A stretch of 64,000 bases of DNA from Trichaptum fuscoviolaceum (taxonomy: Eukaryota > Basidiomycota > Agaricomycetes > Hymenochaetales > Trichaptaceae). A program made the translations under genes and the position numbers. A model generated the notes under the pieces. That model did no database searches. It was not told the DNA's origin and saw only the letters and a list, made by a program, of their open reading frames with translations. Location of the stretch: the NCBI GenBank assembly GCA_910574455.1, contig CAJSYZ010000002.1:6223390-6287389 (forward strand), in the 5' to 3' direction. Positions 24,030 to 33,913 of this stretch are shown here, in pieces (position 1 is the first letter of the stretch; each line of letters opens with the position of its first letter).

Positions 24030-25499
24030 GTCAGCCTATTGAACGACCAGATGAAATATTTCTGGTCTGGATGGAAGAAAAAGCTAGGTTGTTCAAGAGA
24101 TGGTTGGTGATTATCGATGACGCAACGACTGGTTTGAACTTTATTCAAGTTGTAAGCTCCGACTCAATTTCAAGTTGAAGTCTTGAACTCCGCTGTCACT
24201 GGTGGCACGTGTCACGTACTACTACATAGTAGTACTCACCCTGAGCGTTCCCACAGTGAAGATTGTGCTTCCTCGCTGCGGCCCTGAGGCAGTTTCCATC
24301 CCAAGTTTTATCCTCAATCGCTTACGCTGTAAGTACTAAGCTCCCTATTTCCCCTTCTCTCGTCACCTTCAGGCTTGACTAGGAAAGTTAAGCTGACCAC
24401 TTTGTCTTGCTTTCCTGACCTGTCGTTGTTCCTCGTGCGTTTTCTCTTCTGTATCTCACGTCCTACTTACGCATATCAGACCAGTTCTTATCTTTATACT
24501 CTGGCGCCAACTCTGAAACAAGAGTCTGGGTAGAAACTCTTGTCATGAAACTCCCCTGTCCCAGAACCTCTTTTGTTACCTCGAGACTACATCTGGCATA
24601 CGGTTTTACGGGTGTGAGGCACTGAGGGTGCGCCACCTCTGCATTGGTTGCCGATTAATAGACTCCGAGGAGCAGTCCTATTTGTCACATTGTGGCACAT
24701 ACTGTTGCGTTTGAAGCGTTGTATTCGCCTCTTGTTTGTCATCATGTCATCAAGGTGTGTACTGTTTACGTCTAGTATCACCTAATACCAATGGCTAATA
24801 TATCACCTACTACGTCCTACTCTAACCATAAACGAGTCACTCCACTATAGATGTGCCCGTAAGCATCTCATACGTAAGAGTGACCTATGAGGGTCCCATG
24901 AATGTGTGATCAGTTGAGCGATACCCCACTCGTAGTCATTCCTCTCGGAATTTAACACGCTATACACAAGGAAAAACAAATATACAATTGCGGAACCGAG
25001 ATACATCCAAGTAGTGCACTCCGATGACCAGTGTCATTGTCCCATATATAGTTACCCCGAAGCTATATTCTTTTTTTGTTCCCAAGCGTATCAGACAAGC
25101 CGCTGTTTCCATTCACGAATTCGGGTATAGAATGGGGAGAGACGTCATCACGCGAGGTTAACTGGTTTTGCTTCGTCAACAGTTGTGTTTGAGCGTTACG
25201 GTCATGGTATAAAATTCGACACCCAGTGTTCCCATGTTACTACTAAACAAACAGAGGAACTATTACCTCTTTCAACTTGCTATCACAAGCATCATCGTTA
25301 GGGCAAAGTCTTCACTTCTAATCTACGGTGCGCGCATTGTTCATTTTTTTTACAATAATACTTATGTCTAAAGTATTAGATTAGAGATCCCGCTGATACA
25401 AGTAGTTATCGGTGCCATTTACCAATACGTGCGGTGTCACTACCTTGATATTCCAGATGACCGTCTGACGTATGTCTCCTTGCAGCAGTGTCTTCAGCT
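24030..25499. other. Shared upstream region of the F-box and ADP-ribosyltransferase genes, with a transposon-derived patch
   Basis: Divergent intergenic region. The patch at about 24130-24250 contains the self-complementary words that fill the gaps in the Plavaka region (TTCAAGTTGAAG, CACTGGTGGCAC, an ACTAC/GTAGT inverted stretch). Unit B has the same patch but lacks part of the ACTAC/GTAGT stretch. Close to the toxin-like gene, GGTATAAAATTCG near 25206 resembles a TATA box. An apparent acceptor TGCAG at about 25485 suggests a 5'-leader intron. Confidence 0.6.
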
Positions 25500-27185
25500 A
25501 TGTCCCACAACACCAACGCAGACCTATTCATTGCAGCGCAAACACTCTGGTTCGCGGATGACTTTCAGCGTGTCATCCGTCAGCTAGATGACTCCCTACA
25601 TACTTCTCTTCCTAGAAATAGCATCGAATGGAGGACTGACGATATCACTGATTTTCGGGGACAGCACGTCCCGGCAAGTGCCGAGCGCCTCGTTCGATGG
25701 GACGATCGCCACCCCGACGTGATTTTCCGCGATGGTTTTGCACCTCGGCGCACAGTGCATTCGGGAGACCCCCTCAGAGGCGACTACACCAATCTTGACA
25801 CGTATGTCAGAAACAACATTGAGTCTGTGTTCGTTGGTACGGCGCGCTACTACCGCCACGAGAATCGTAACACCAGATGGAGGCCCCGAAACTTGGCCAA
25901 CCGCTTCGAGTATGAGGTCTACGCCTTTGGCGGCATCGACGTCAACCTTAGCCTCGGCTACAACCATCGATTCTTTAATCAGAGAGAGATTACCTTCCCC
26001 GGCGGAATCAGGCGGGAGTTTATTCGGACTGCACGCGAGTACGATCGCAATGGCAGAGTTGTGCGCATCTGGGTAAATGGGGACTTTAACGTGACGGCGA
26101 ACGGGCCAAGGCACTCATCGGACCCATGGCAGCTTCCTGATCCCGTATGTGGGTCTAAGATTCCTGCCGTCTACTGGAAAGCCGGGCCACGGCAGAATCC
26201 ACACATACCTACGAGCAGCCGTAGCGACGTCATGAGAGAGCTAGGCGACCCAGCTGTAGATGACTTGATGGACAGCCATTTTCCTAGGCTGCCTGTGAAC
26301 TTTGTCGGTGGGAACGACGCTCCCGAGACCGATAACCGTGAATACGCAATCAACATGCTAGGGACTACAAATGTGCTTACATGCGTTAATGGCACAGAGC
26401 TCACTATCAGCGGCTGGGAAGGACTTTCCACCCAGCGCTTCCGCTGTGTGATAAATTATGGGTATATGGGCTTCTTCTGCGTTGGTGCGGGGTCCACTGG
26501 TCGCTATTTAGGTTACAACAGATCCTCACGACTGCGTTGCAGTGCTACCTCCCAGAGCTGGTGGGAGCACATATTCCCACGTGCCGATCCCGCTGGAGGT
26601 TTCGTTTTCTGGATGTTTGATGGCAATAGTCTGGCGCCAGTCCATTTCGAAGGCGGAGTGCAATTCGTTATGACAAGTTACCAGATATCAAGCACAACCC
26701 GATTCTGCTTCACTAGACTTGGTAATATCCTGTCTCTACCTCCTCGCGATTGCTGGAGTGTATGTTCCGTTGGGACAGACTCTCCGGAAGATGGACATAC
26801 GTATGCCATCAAGATCTTTGGGACTTCCAAGGCATTCACATGCGTACGAAGCTTCGACATGCAACTTAGCGAATGGATGGGATATGGAACACAGCGCTTC
26901 CGCTGCACGATCGCCAGTGGGGATATGGGTTTTTTCTGCGTAGGGGCGAACGGTAGCAAGGGGGGTTTTCTCGGGTACAACAGGGCGGGGACGTTGGTTT
27001 GCCAGGCGAGTAGGCAAAATAAGTGGGAGCATTTTCATGTGAGGGCTGATCCTACGGGGGGGTTCAAGATGTGGATGTATTGGTACAAGAACTTTGCTCC
27101 GGTCACTCAGACGACTTCAGATGTGTTGAAGGTCACTGGAAAGCAAACAAGCATGGTACGTGTTAGTTTCCAGAAGCTTGAGTAG
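25500..27185 (+). CDS. Putative ADP-ribosyltransferase toxin (pierisin/enterotoxin-A-like) with two fascin-like repeats, unit A copy
   Basis: Single open exon, 561 aa from the first in-frame ATG. Residues about 60-200 show the layout of the R-S-E class of mono-ADP-ribosyltransferases. These are an Arg-containing RWDDR (66-70), a FVGT strand (111-114) where relatives have an STS-type motif, and Q161-x-E163 before FPGGI, where the Glu would be catalytic. The family moves ADP-ribose from NAD onto protein or, in pierisins, DNA. Two related repeats follow (about 278-415 and 417-560), each with TQRFRC, GFFCVGA, a GYNR turn and WEH...RADP.GGF, resembling fungal fascin/beta-trefoil-like modules that might bind ligand or target. 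No signal peptide is visible. The FVGT in place of STS is an oddity, so activity is unproven. The unit B copy is broken. Confidence 0.72.
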   Translation: MSHNTNADLFIAAQTLWFADDFQRVIRQLDDSLHTSLPRNSIEWRTDDITDFRGQHVPASAERLVRWDDRHPDVIFRDGFAPRRTVHSGDPLRGDYTNLDTYVRNNIESVFVGTARYYRHENRNTRWRPRNLANRFEYEVYAFGGIDVNLSLGYNHRFFNQREITFPGGIRREFIRTAREYDRNGRVVRIWVNGDFNVTANGPRHSSDPWQLPDPVCGSKIPAVYWKAGPRQNPHIPTSSRSDVMRELGDPAVDDLMDSHFPRLPVNFVGGNDAPETDNREYAINMLGTTNVLTCVNGTELTISGWEGLSTQRFRCVINYGYMGFFCVGAGSTGRYLGYNRSSRLRCSATSQSWWEHIFPRADPAGGFVFWMFDGNSLAPVHFEGGVQFVMTSYQISSTTRFCFTRLGNILSLPPRDCWSVCSVGTDSPEDGHTYAIKIFGTSKAFTCVRSFDMQLSEWMGYGTQRFRCTIASGDMGFFCVGANGSKGGFLGYNRAGTLVCQASRQNKWEHFHVRADPTGGFKMWMYWYKNFAPVTQTTSDVLKVTGKQTSMVRVSFQKLE

Positions 27186-27452
27186 AGCAAGAAATGCATA
27201 TACATGTAATCTGCTTTCGTATTATCATAATAGTGTACCTGTAGATGCTCCTTAACAATGTGCTAGAGGTAGTCAGAGGACAATGAAGAGTCTGCTTGTG
27301 CTCGTCGGAAGTTCAGTAGATAATTATTAATCTGAAAATTCATGTGGCATGAAATATGACGTCTATACTGCAACAATAATAAAATTATCTGCAATCCTGT
27401 CCCTATCTCCCATATTCTAGGCAGACGAGGCTTTGTCGTTGGCCTGGGTCTA

Positions 27453-28515
27453 CTAATCGCAGAAGGTGATAGCGAGGTTGACCTGTGCGTGCGGCACAAA
27501 ACGCCAATCAGCAAAATATGAGCGAGTATAGACGTTTGTCGGGCAAAGGACATAGTAGGGAAGGTAGGAGCTTGATGTTGACTTACATTAGCCTGCTGGC
27601 ACGCGACCTGTACAAAAGTGTCGTTGGGCTGGTGGAAGGCCGTCGCGCAATTGGCGGATGTACCTGCAGTGAGATGTAGGAAATCAGTAAATGAGTGTGT
27701 TGAATGAATTTGAGCTCACAATCAGCGCCGAACCCGTCACAGCCGTCGAAGTACCTGAAAGAGAGTTGAGTTCATATTACGTTCAGACCGTGCCCGGCCT
27801 AGCTTACCCAAATCCAGAGGTCACGGAGAACGCATGTCTATACCAGTCAGTCAGGTACGGGTATGTCAGCCACTAAATCACGCGAAGCAGGACATGAATG
27901 CTTACGGAGGGATAAGAGAGATGTCGGAGCTGGATCCACTACCAGGTGTAGTCGGGTTCTGCAGCGTCGTCTCGACGAGCGTGCAGCCTTCGCCGTTGAA
28001 CCCGCAGCTGCCTTTCGCGCCAAGTACAGTGGAATGTGTGAATAAACACGGGCGGGTGGGGGAGGTGGAGAAGTCAGAGCTAGGGTCATCATCAATGAAG
28101 GCAAGTGCTCCTTACCGGTCTGCAGATAACTGTGCGGCGGTTGGGGGGATGAAAGTCAGCTGTGGCTGAAATGACCACATCCGTGTGGTAGGACTCACGC
28201 GATGGCGCTAATAAGAGGTCCGCCAATGGTAACGTCACCACCAGTAGAGAGGACGTTAGGGCCTTGAATGAGCATGGGCTACAGTATTTGTGTATTCACG
28301 TCAGTAACACGGCCAGTTACTAATGGCAGAATGATAGCACACCGTTCCGAATCCACAGCTTAGCGTGGTCAATGTGAGAAACAAAGTCATCAGTATCATA
28401 GTAATGAATATGTGTTAACAGCTCACTTGTTCGTAAAATGGACGGTATGCTGTTCGGCGTTGGTACTCGCGGTGGTGATGGCAAGCAAAACAATGGAAAG
28501 GAGGATGGAGAGCAT
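27453..28515 (-). CDS. Small secreted 'glycopeptide' family protein, unit A copy
   Basis: Nine short exons on the minus strand: 28515-28427, 28358-28343, 28278-28199, 28129-28116, 28011-27906, 27837-27808, 27754-27720, 27663-27587 and 27482-27453. They give 158 aa with all junctions in frame. A signal peptide covers about 1-20, then AEQHTVHFTN, NCGFGTPMLIQG, a Cys-bearing GEGCTLVETTL, GYFDGCDGFGADC and the ending VNLAITFCD. The regularly spaced cysteines suggest a disulphide-bonded extracellular protein. The pattern matches the basidiomycete family usually annotated as glycopeptide, whose biochemical role is not established. It faces the ADP-ribosyltransferase gene tail to tail, with about 270 bp between the two stops. 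Confidence 0.8.
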
Positions 28516-30098
28516 TTTAGTGAATGGGAAAACGAGACAGGTTTAGCGTTGAGCGTCGAGTGTATAGTGCTTTTAAATTTGGGTTGGCAGAGAGCTCTGA
28601 AGAACTATGCTTGCTCTGGAGGAATGTACAGAGTCTTTATACCCAGGAACTCTGGTCAGTGTGACTTATAGATATTCCTATGTTTCTCGCGCTACTAGCG
28701 CAAGAGATCGGAATAAACACACTACATTCTGCTAGCTGGCAGCGTGCGCTCGTCAGAATGCGATAAAGACGTAGAGATGCAACGGACTCTCGAAGCACAG
28801 AGGCAAGACGGCGTTCCATATCGAGCACTCCTACTTCGTAGGACCAAGCGTGTACTCAAGACGGGATACGACACCCGAGAGCAAAAGAGAGCGAGAAGCA
28901 CACATCGTACGGACATCCGGCGTCCTGACTGGTTGTCGCATGTGAGCACTAGCCAATGGCGAGGCAACGCTGATCTGCTGGGATCCCGGAGGGTCGACGG
29001 GTCGTAGGATAAACACATCGGCATGCGGATGCAAATCGCGCGTAGATCCAGTATGCGGAGAACGGGGAGATTGCTCTTTGCCGAGCCAAATAGGTTAGAA
29101 ACAAAGTCATATTTGGTCAGAAATACATAAGTAAAAGGATCGTTCGGGGATTCAAAAGCGGACGCGGTGAGTCGAGTAGTACCGTATTGAGTGACTTTAT
29201 CGGCCCGGGTACAACGGCCTTTAGGCTATGAACCTATGGCGGCTTGGTGTGTTGTTGTTCGCGAGGAAAAGACTTGGCTTCCAGAGGTATGTGATGCTAA
29301 GAGCAGAGTAGATATGCAGGATAAGATGAAGACAGAAGACAGGCTGAAATGCGGCAGGCTATGGATGTGTTTGACTCAGAAAAAATAGGTGATGCCTGTT
29401 CAACTTCAAGTTGGGCATAATAGTAGTAAAGAAAGCTTCACGCCATCGGGGCCACTGGCATGCCAGTGCCAGCGTGTCAGTTCTCACGGTCCTGAGTGCC
29501 ACCTCGGGAGTCGGCGCCTCCTCATTCAAGTTGCGCCTCTCTTTTCTATCACATATTACCAGAGGGAGGTCTTTGAATACCTATGCTTCAGAAATCAAGT
29601 TATGAGACTCGTGTGATTGTAGTCTTGACATAATGTCGAATGAGGAGGCAGTGCTGATCTGCTGGGAATTTGGATCCTGAGATAGGCTACACCGTGACGG
29701 AGCCTGAGTGCACAATAAACACCTTGACAAAAATCGCATGATCAAGATGTTGTGAATGCGGAACCAACTACAGTTAGGCGAGATACATCTGAATGAGGCT
29801 AGCTGCGCCAGCCAGAGCACTTCTACTTGAACATTTTGCACAAGTCGATTCTGTCCAATGCCCGTGTATAGTAACCATAGTCTAACTAATCAGTACTGCA
29901 TCGTAGTTTCTGTATGTGCATTCAATTCCTTCATCCGAAGCAGACAGCATATTGAGTTAAAAAAAGAAGTTCAATCTTTCTCCCTAAGGAGGTACTCATC
30001 ATAGTCTTGTCTTCATGATTACCGAGCTACATGTGAAGAGAGCGACATTCGAAAGACGGAATATATCTGCATATAGAAGAAATATAGCTCCAATGAAA
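28516..30098. other. Intergenic region with gene relics and a Plavaka-type fragment (unit A)
   Basis: Minus-strand sequence near 28990-29035 matches 37.40-37.45 kb and, more weakly, 40.93-41.0 kb, suggesting a relic linked to the F-box array. About 29077-29386 exists only in unit A. About 29395-29540 contains palindromic words of the transposon region (CCACTGGCATGCCAGTGCC, TTCAAGTTG). No intact gene. Confidence 0.5.
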
Positions 30099-30428
30099 TC
30101 AATCAGTATGACGCAAGAAGAACTTTGTTCCAGAGTGATACCAAATAGCACCACTATATGGCTCTACACATAATCGAGGTTGTGTACGATCTGTGTCTCT
30201 AAAGCGATAGATTTGACCAAACTTCCGTATTCGACCCAAAATGGTACTATTGTGCATCAGTGCCTGAATATTGTACGCGTTTGGAAGATGTACTGACAGG
30301 AACAGTTCGTTGAGGAAACCACCGATCGGCACTGCTCGTCGGCGACTGCATGATCCGTTCCCGTGCATAGACGGGTTTGATCCACCTTTAAGCATCACCG
30401 GACTTTCAAATCTTAGCAAGAGCTTCAT
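30099..30428 (-). pseudogene. F-box family remnant, C-terminal end (unit A)
   Basis: A minus-strand frame ends with the family signature EPYSGAIWYHSGTKFFLRHTD-like tail (30165-30099). The segment upstream only loosely resembles exon 4 of the intact genes and no F-box exon is present. Repeated at 38206-38529 with an in-frame 6-nt difference. Confidence 0.65.
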
Positions 30429-30614
30429 CGATTGCTCATGAATATCTCGAAATGGGGTTGATCAACGGCTTGGGGCGCGAATTGACAACTACTTCCGTTT
30501 TGTAGGAGAAGGTAACGTACAGCCGTAAATCGACGAAAGCATTCGATTAACGCTAATACTCCACAACATAGCGGGGATCGAATGATGTGTGCTTCGGCAT
30601 CTCGGAAATTGTTA

Positions 30615-32435
30615 TCAATCAAAGTAGTGAATAATCACCGATTTGCCACGCCGATACCACAGTGCACTGTTGTATTCTTCTACATTGAGCCTAACCAAGT
30701 CATCCTCATCGTCCTTAGTAAACAGATTGCCTGACAACCTCGAATGCACTGCTTTCTGTCCCAAAATAGCAGCTGGGTCGACGATGCCCAGAAGATCGTG
30801 CATGTTGATAGCGCAGACGACCGAGGTGATCGTCGACTCCTCGAGGAAGTATGATGCTTTCGAGTTTCCCCCTCGTTCGGGTGCTTTGAACTTGACAAAA
30901 GACCCAATGGCGCGGCCTGTTCTGGAGGCAGATGTTAAATGGATGGTCTCCGGGAAGTCTTCGTCGAAGGAATATAGTGGAGATTGCTTCTGGCACGTGA
31001 GCAAAAACCTGCTCGCACTCCCCAAGCCTTCCGCTTCTTCAGTCACGCGATACGCAGAAGCAGTCGTAGATGAGAAATCGAGTTGAAAGAGCACGTAGTA
31101 GATCTCGGGTCCGAAGAAAAGTCGCACGGAGAGGGAAATTCGGGTTGAAACATTCTGATCCTGACCCTGAGCGTCAAATTCGCAAAGATTAGGGACCTTC
31201 CACGAGTTTGTGCAGACAGAAACAAGGTCCACGGTCGGCAAAGCCGTTCTTCCCTTTACCAATGGTATGGCGAGAGGAGAGACATGAACAAATACATCTT
31301 CGGATTTGATGAATGATGGAGGGGCAGAGTCGCTTGTCTGGATATTACTCAGTTCGTCGGCCAAGGAGAATATGTGGGATATAGGCGCTGCTGCGTAGAC
31401 GATTCCTCCAGATACCGGACGGATAGTACACAAGATGTGGCCTTGGGCAATATGGATGCTATGGACATCACCCTGGGTTTTCCATACGTTAGATGTACAA
31501 AGATAGAAAGTGCCAGCAACGTACGTGCTCCTCAACTGTCGCAATTTGCCCTGTTCTCCAATTACCGACCATAAACACCCCTGGAGCCCACGCGACGACT
31601 ACTTCGTTCCCAATTCTAAGGCGTGATCGCTCGGATAAGAAGATCATGCGTTCATAGACTTGTGGTTCGGCTCGAGGAAACAAGGTGGAGAAAACAGTGC
31701 TCGATGTCCCCGATTCAAGATCGAGCCGTACTACCGTGAGCAGCCTAGCAGTTAACGTGGTACTCCTCAGTAAGATGATTTTGAAGGATATGGAAAGGAT
31801 GGTCCTGGATGAGCACTCACTCTCGTTGATCGGACTTCCGGTACGTAACGAATGCCAGGATCAAGGTCCTGTCATCGACCAAGACGCAGTCCATGCTCTT
31901 CGTAAAATCCTCTGTATTCGACCCCGTATCTCTACGATGTGAGCAAACTCGTAGCTGGCTCTGTGTGTCGTAGCAATGGAAGCAGCCGTCTGCGGACTGG
32001 AAGACGAAGTAACTGAGGCCCGCGACAAGCGTGTGGGAAGTGTCGCTGAAGTCCAGCAGTTGATCGAGCTCCGGCACATCTAGAGATACGCTGCGTGTTG
32101 ATTTCGGCCCATTCGAAGAGGTCCAGTTGAAGTAACCTTCAGTTGATCGTAGTACGATCTCACGAGCCGATCCGTTGTCAGAGCTTGCACGGACTCGTAA
32201 GGAAGGATATTTGGGGCGTGGTCAAAATCAAAGTCTTGAACCAAGGTCGTCCAGGGTTGACGAGACGATGCCAGTTGTTTGAGATATCTGCAGGTCTAAT
32301 TCCGAGCGATTAGTTATGTCGTTCATTGGACATGGTTGCGAGTCGGACCTGCTCGAATTTCAGAATCGTCAGGACATCGCATCGGCATAGGATCACAAGG
32401 ATAAGGTCTTCAGGAAGATATAAGAAGTTAACCAT
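30615..32435 (-). pseudogene. F-box gene, unit B copy, frameshifted in exon 2
   Basis: Same four-exon plan as the unit A gene. Exon 1 (from 32435) and exons 3-4 are open. In exon 2, near 32163, the sequence is two bases shorter than both unit A (about 23757) and unit C (about 40264), which throws the rest of the exon out of frame. Elsewhere it is almost identical to the intact copies, so inactivation looks recent. A base-calling error cannot be excluded from sequence alone. Confidence 0.75.
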
Positions 32436-33913
32436 GTCAGCCTATTGAACGACCAGATGAAATTTTTCTGGTCTGGATGGAAGAAAAAGCTAGGTTGTTC
32501 AAGAGGTAACAGGGCGGATGGTGATTATCGATGACGCAACGACTGGTTTAAACTTTATTCAAGTTGTAAGCTCCGACTCAATTTCAAGTTGAAGTCTTGA
32601 ACTCCGCTGTCACTGGTGGCACGTGTCACGTACTCACCCTGAGCATTCCGGAGTCCCACAGTGAAGATTGTGCTTCCTCGCTGAGGCTCTGAGGCAGTTT
32701 CCATCCCAAGTTTGGTTCAGCTTTATCCTCAATCGCTTACGCTGTAAGTACTAAGCACCCTATTTCCCCTTCTCTCGTCACCTTCAGGCTTGACTAGGAA
32801 AGTTAAGCTGAACACTTTGTCTTGCTTTCCTGACCTGTCGTTGTTCCTCGTGCGTTTTCTCTTCTGTATCTCACGTCCTACTTACGCATATCAGACCAGT
32901 TCTTATCTTTATACTTTGGCGCCAACTCTGAAACGAGAGTCTGGGTAGAAACTCTTGTCATGAAACTCCCCTGTTCCAGAACCTCTTTTGTTACCTCGAG
33001 ACTACATTTGGCATACGGTTTTACGGGTGTGAGGCACTGAGGGTGCGCCACCTCTGCATTGGTTGCCGATTAATAGACTCCGAAGAGCAGTCCTATTTGT
33101 CACATTGTGGCACATACTGTTGCATTTGAAGCTTTGTATTCGCCTCTTGTTTGTCATCATGTCATCAAGGTGTGTACTGTTTACGTCTAGTATCACCTAA
33201 TACCATTGGCTAATATATCACCTACTACGTCCTACTCTAACCATAAACGAGTCACTCCACTATAGATGTGCCCGTAAGCATCTCATACGTAAGAGTGACC
33301 TATGAGGGTCCCATGAATGTGTGATCAGTTGAGCGATACCCCACTCGTAGTCATTCCTCTCGGAATTTAACACGCTATACACAAGGAAAAACAAATATAC
33401 AATTGCGGAACCGAGATACATCCAAGTGGTGCACTCCGACGACCAGTGTCATTGTCCCATATATAGTTACCCCGAAGCTATATTCTTTTTTTGTTCCCAA
33501 GCGTATCAGACAAGCCGCTGTTTCCATTCACGAATTCGGGTATAGAATGGGGAGAGACGTCATCACGCGACGTTAACTGGTTTCGCTACGTCAACAGTTG
33601 TGTTTGAGCGTTACGGCCATGGTATAAAATTCGACACCCAGTGTTCCCGTGCTACTACTAAACAAACAAAGGAACTATTACCTCTTTCAACTTGCTATCA
33701 CAAGCATCATCGTTAGGGCAAAGTCTTCACTTCTAATCTACGGTGCGCACATTGTTCATTTTTTTTACAATAATACTTATGTCTAAACTATTAGATTAGA
33801 GATCCCGCTGATACAAGTAATTATCGGTGCAATCTACCCATACGTGCGCGTCGCTACCTTGATATTCCAGATGACCGTCTGACGTATGTCTCCTTGCAGC
33901 AGTGTCTTCAGCT
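32436..33913. other. Intergenic region, unit B counterpart of 24030-25499
   Basis: Matches unit A closely, including the palindromic-word patch (about 32545-32640, shorter than in A) and the TATA-like GGTATAAAATTCG near 33620. No gene. Confidence 0.55.

Larger units (their letters stand above)
22205..30611. repeat. Tandem duplication unit A (about 8.4 kb)
   Basis: Corresponding positions lie 8.40-8.42 kb apart between units A and B over most of the unit. Examples are F-box stops at 22208 and 30615, ADP-ribosyltransferase starts at 25500 and 33914, and glycopeptide starts at 28515 and 36930. The offset falls to about 8.1 kb after a 0.31-kb segment present only in A (about 29077-29386). Gene order: F-box (-), ADP-ribosyltransferase (+), glycopeptide (-), F-box remnant (-). 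Confidence 0.9.

Noticed and set aside
25232..25328. Upstream ATG with a hydrophobic open frame that could add a signal sequence to the ADP-ribosyltransferase
   Set aside because: The ATG is GTG in the otherwise near-identical unit B, and the splice to the main exon is not convincing.
25596..26114. A 172-codon minus-strand frame opposite the ADP-ribosyltransferase gene (and its copy at 34010)
   Set aside because: Shadow of the coding strand; the plus-strand reading has recognisable domain motifs.
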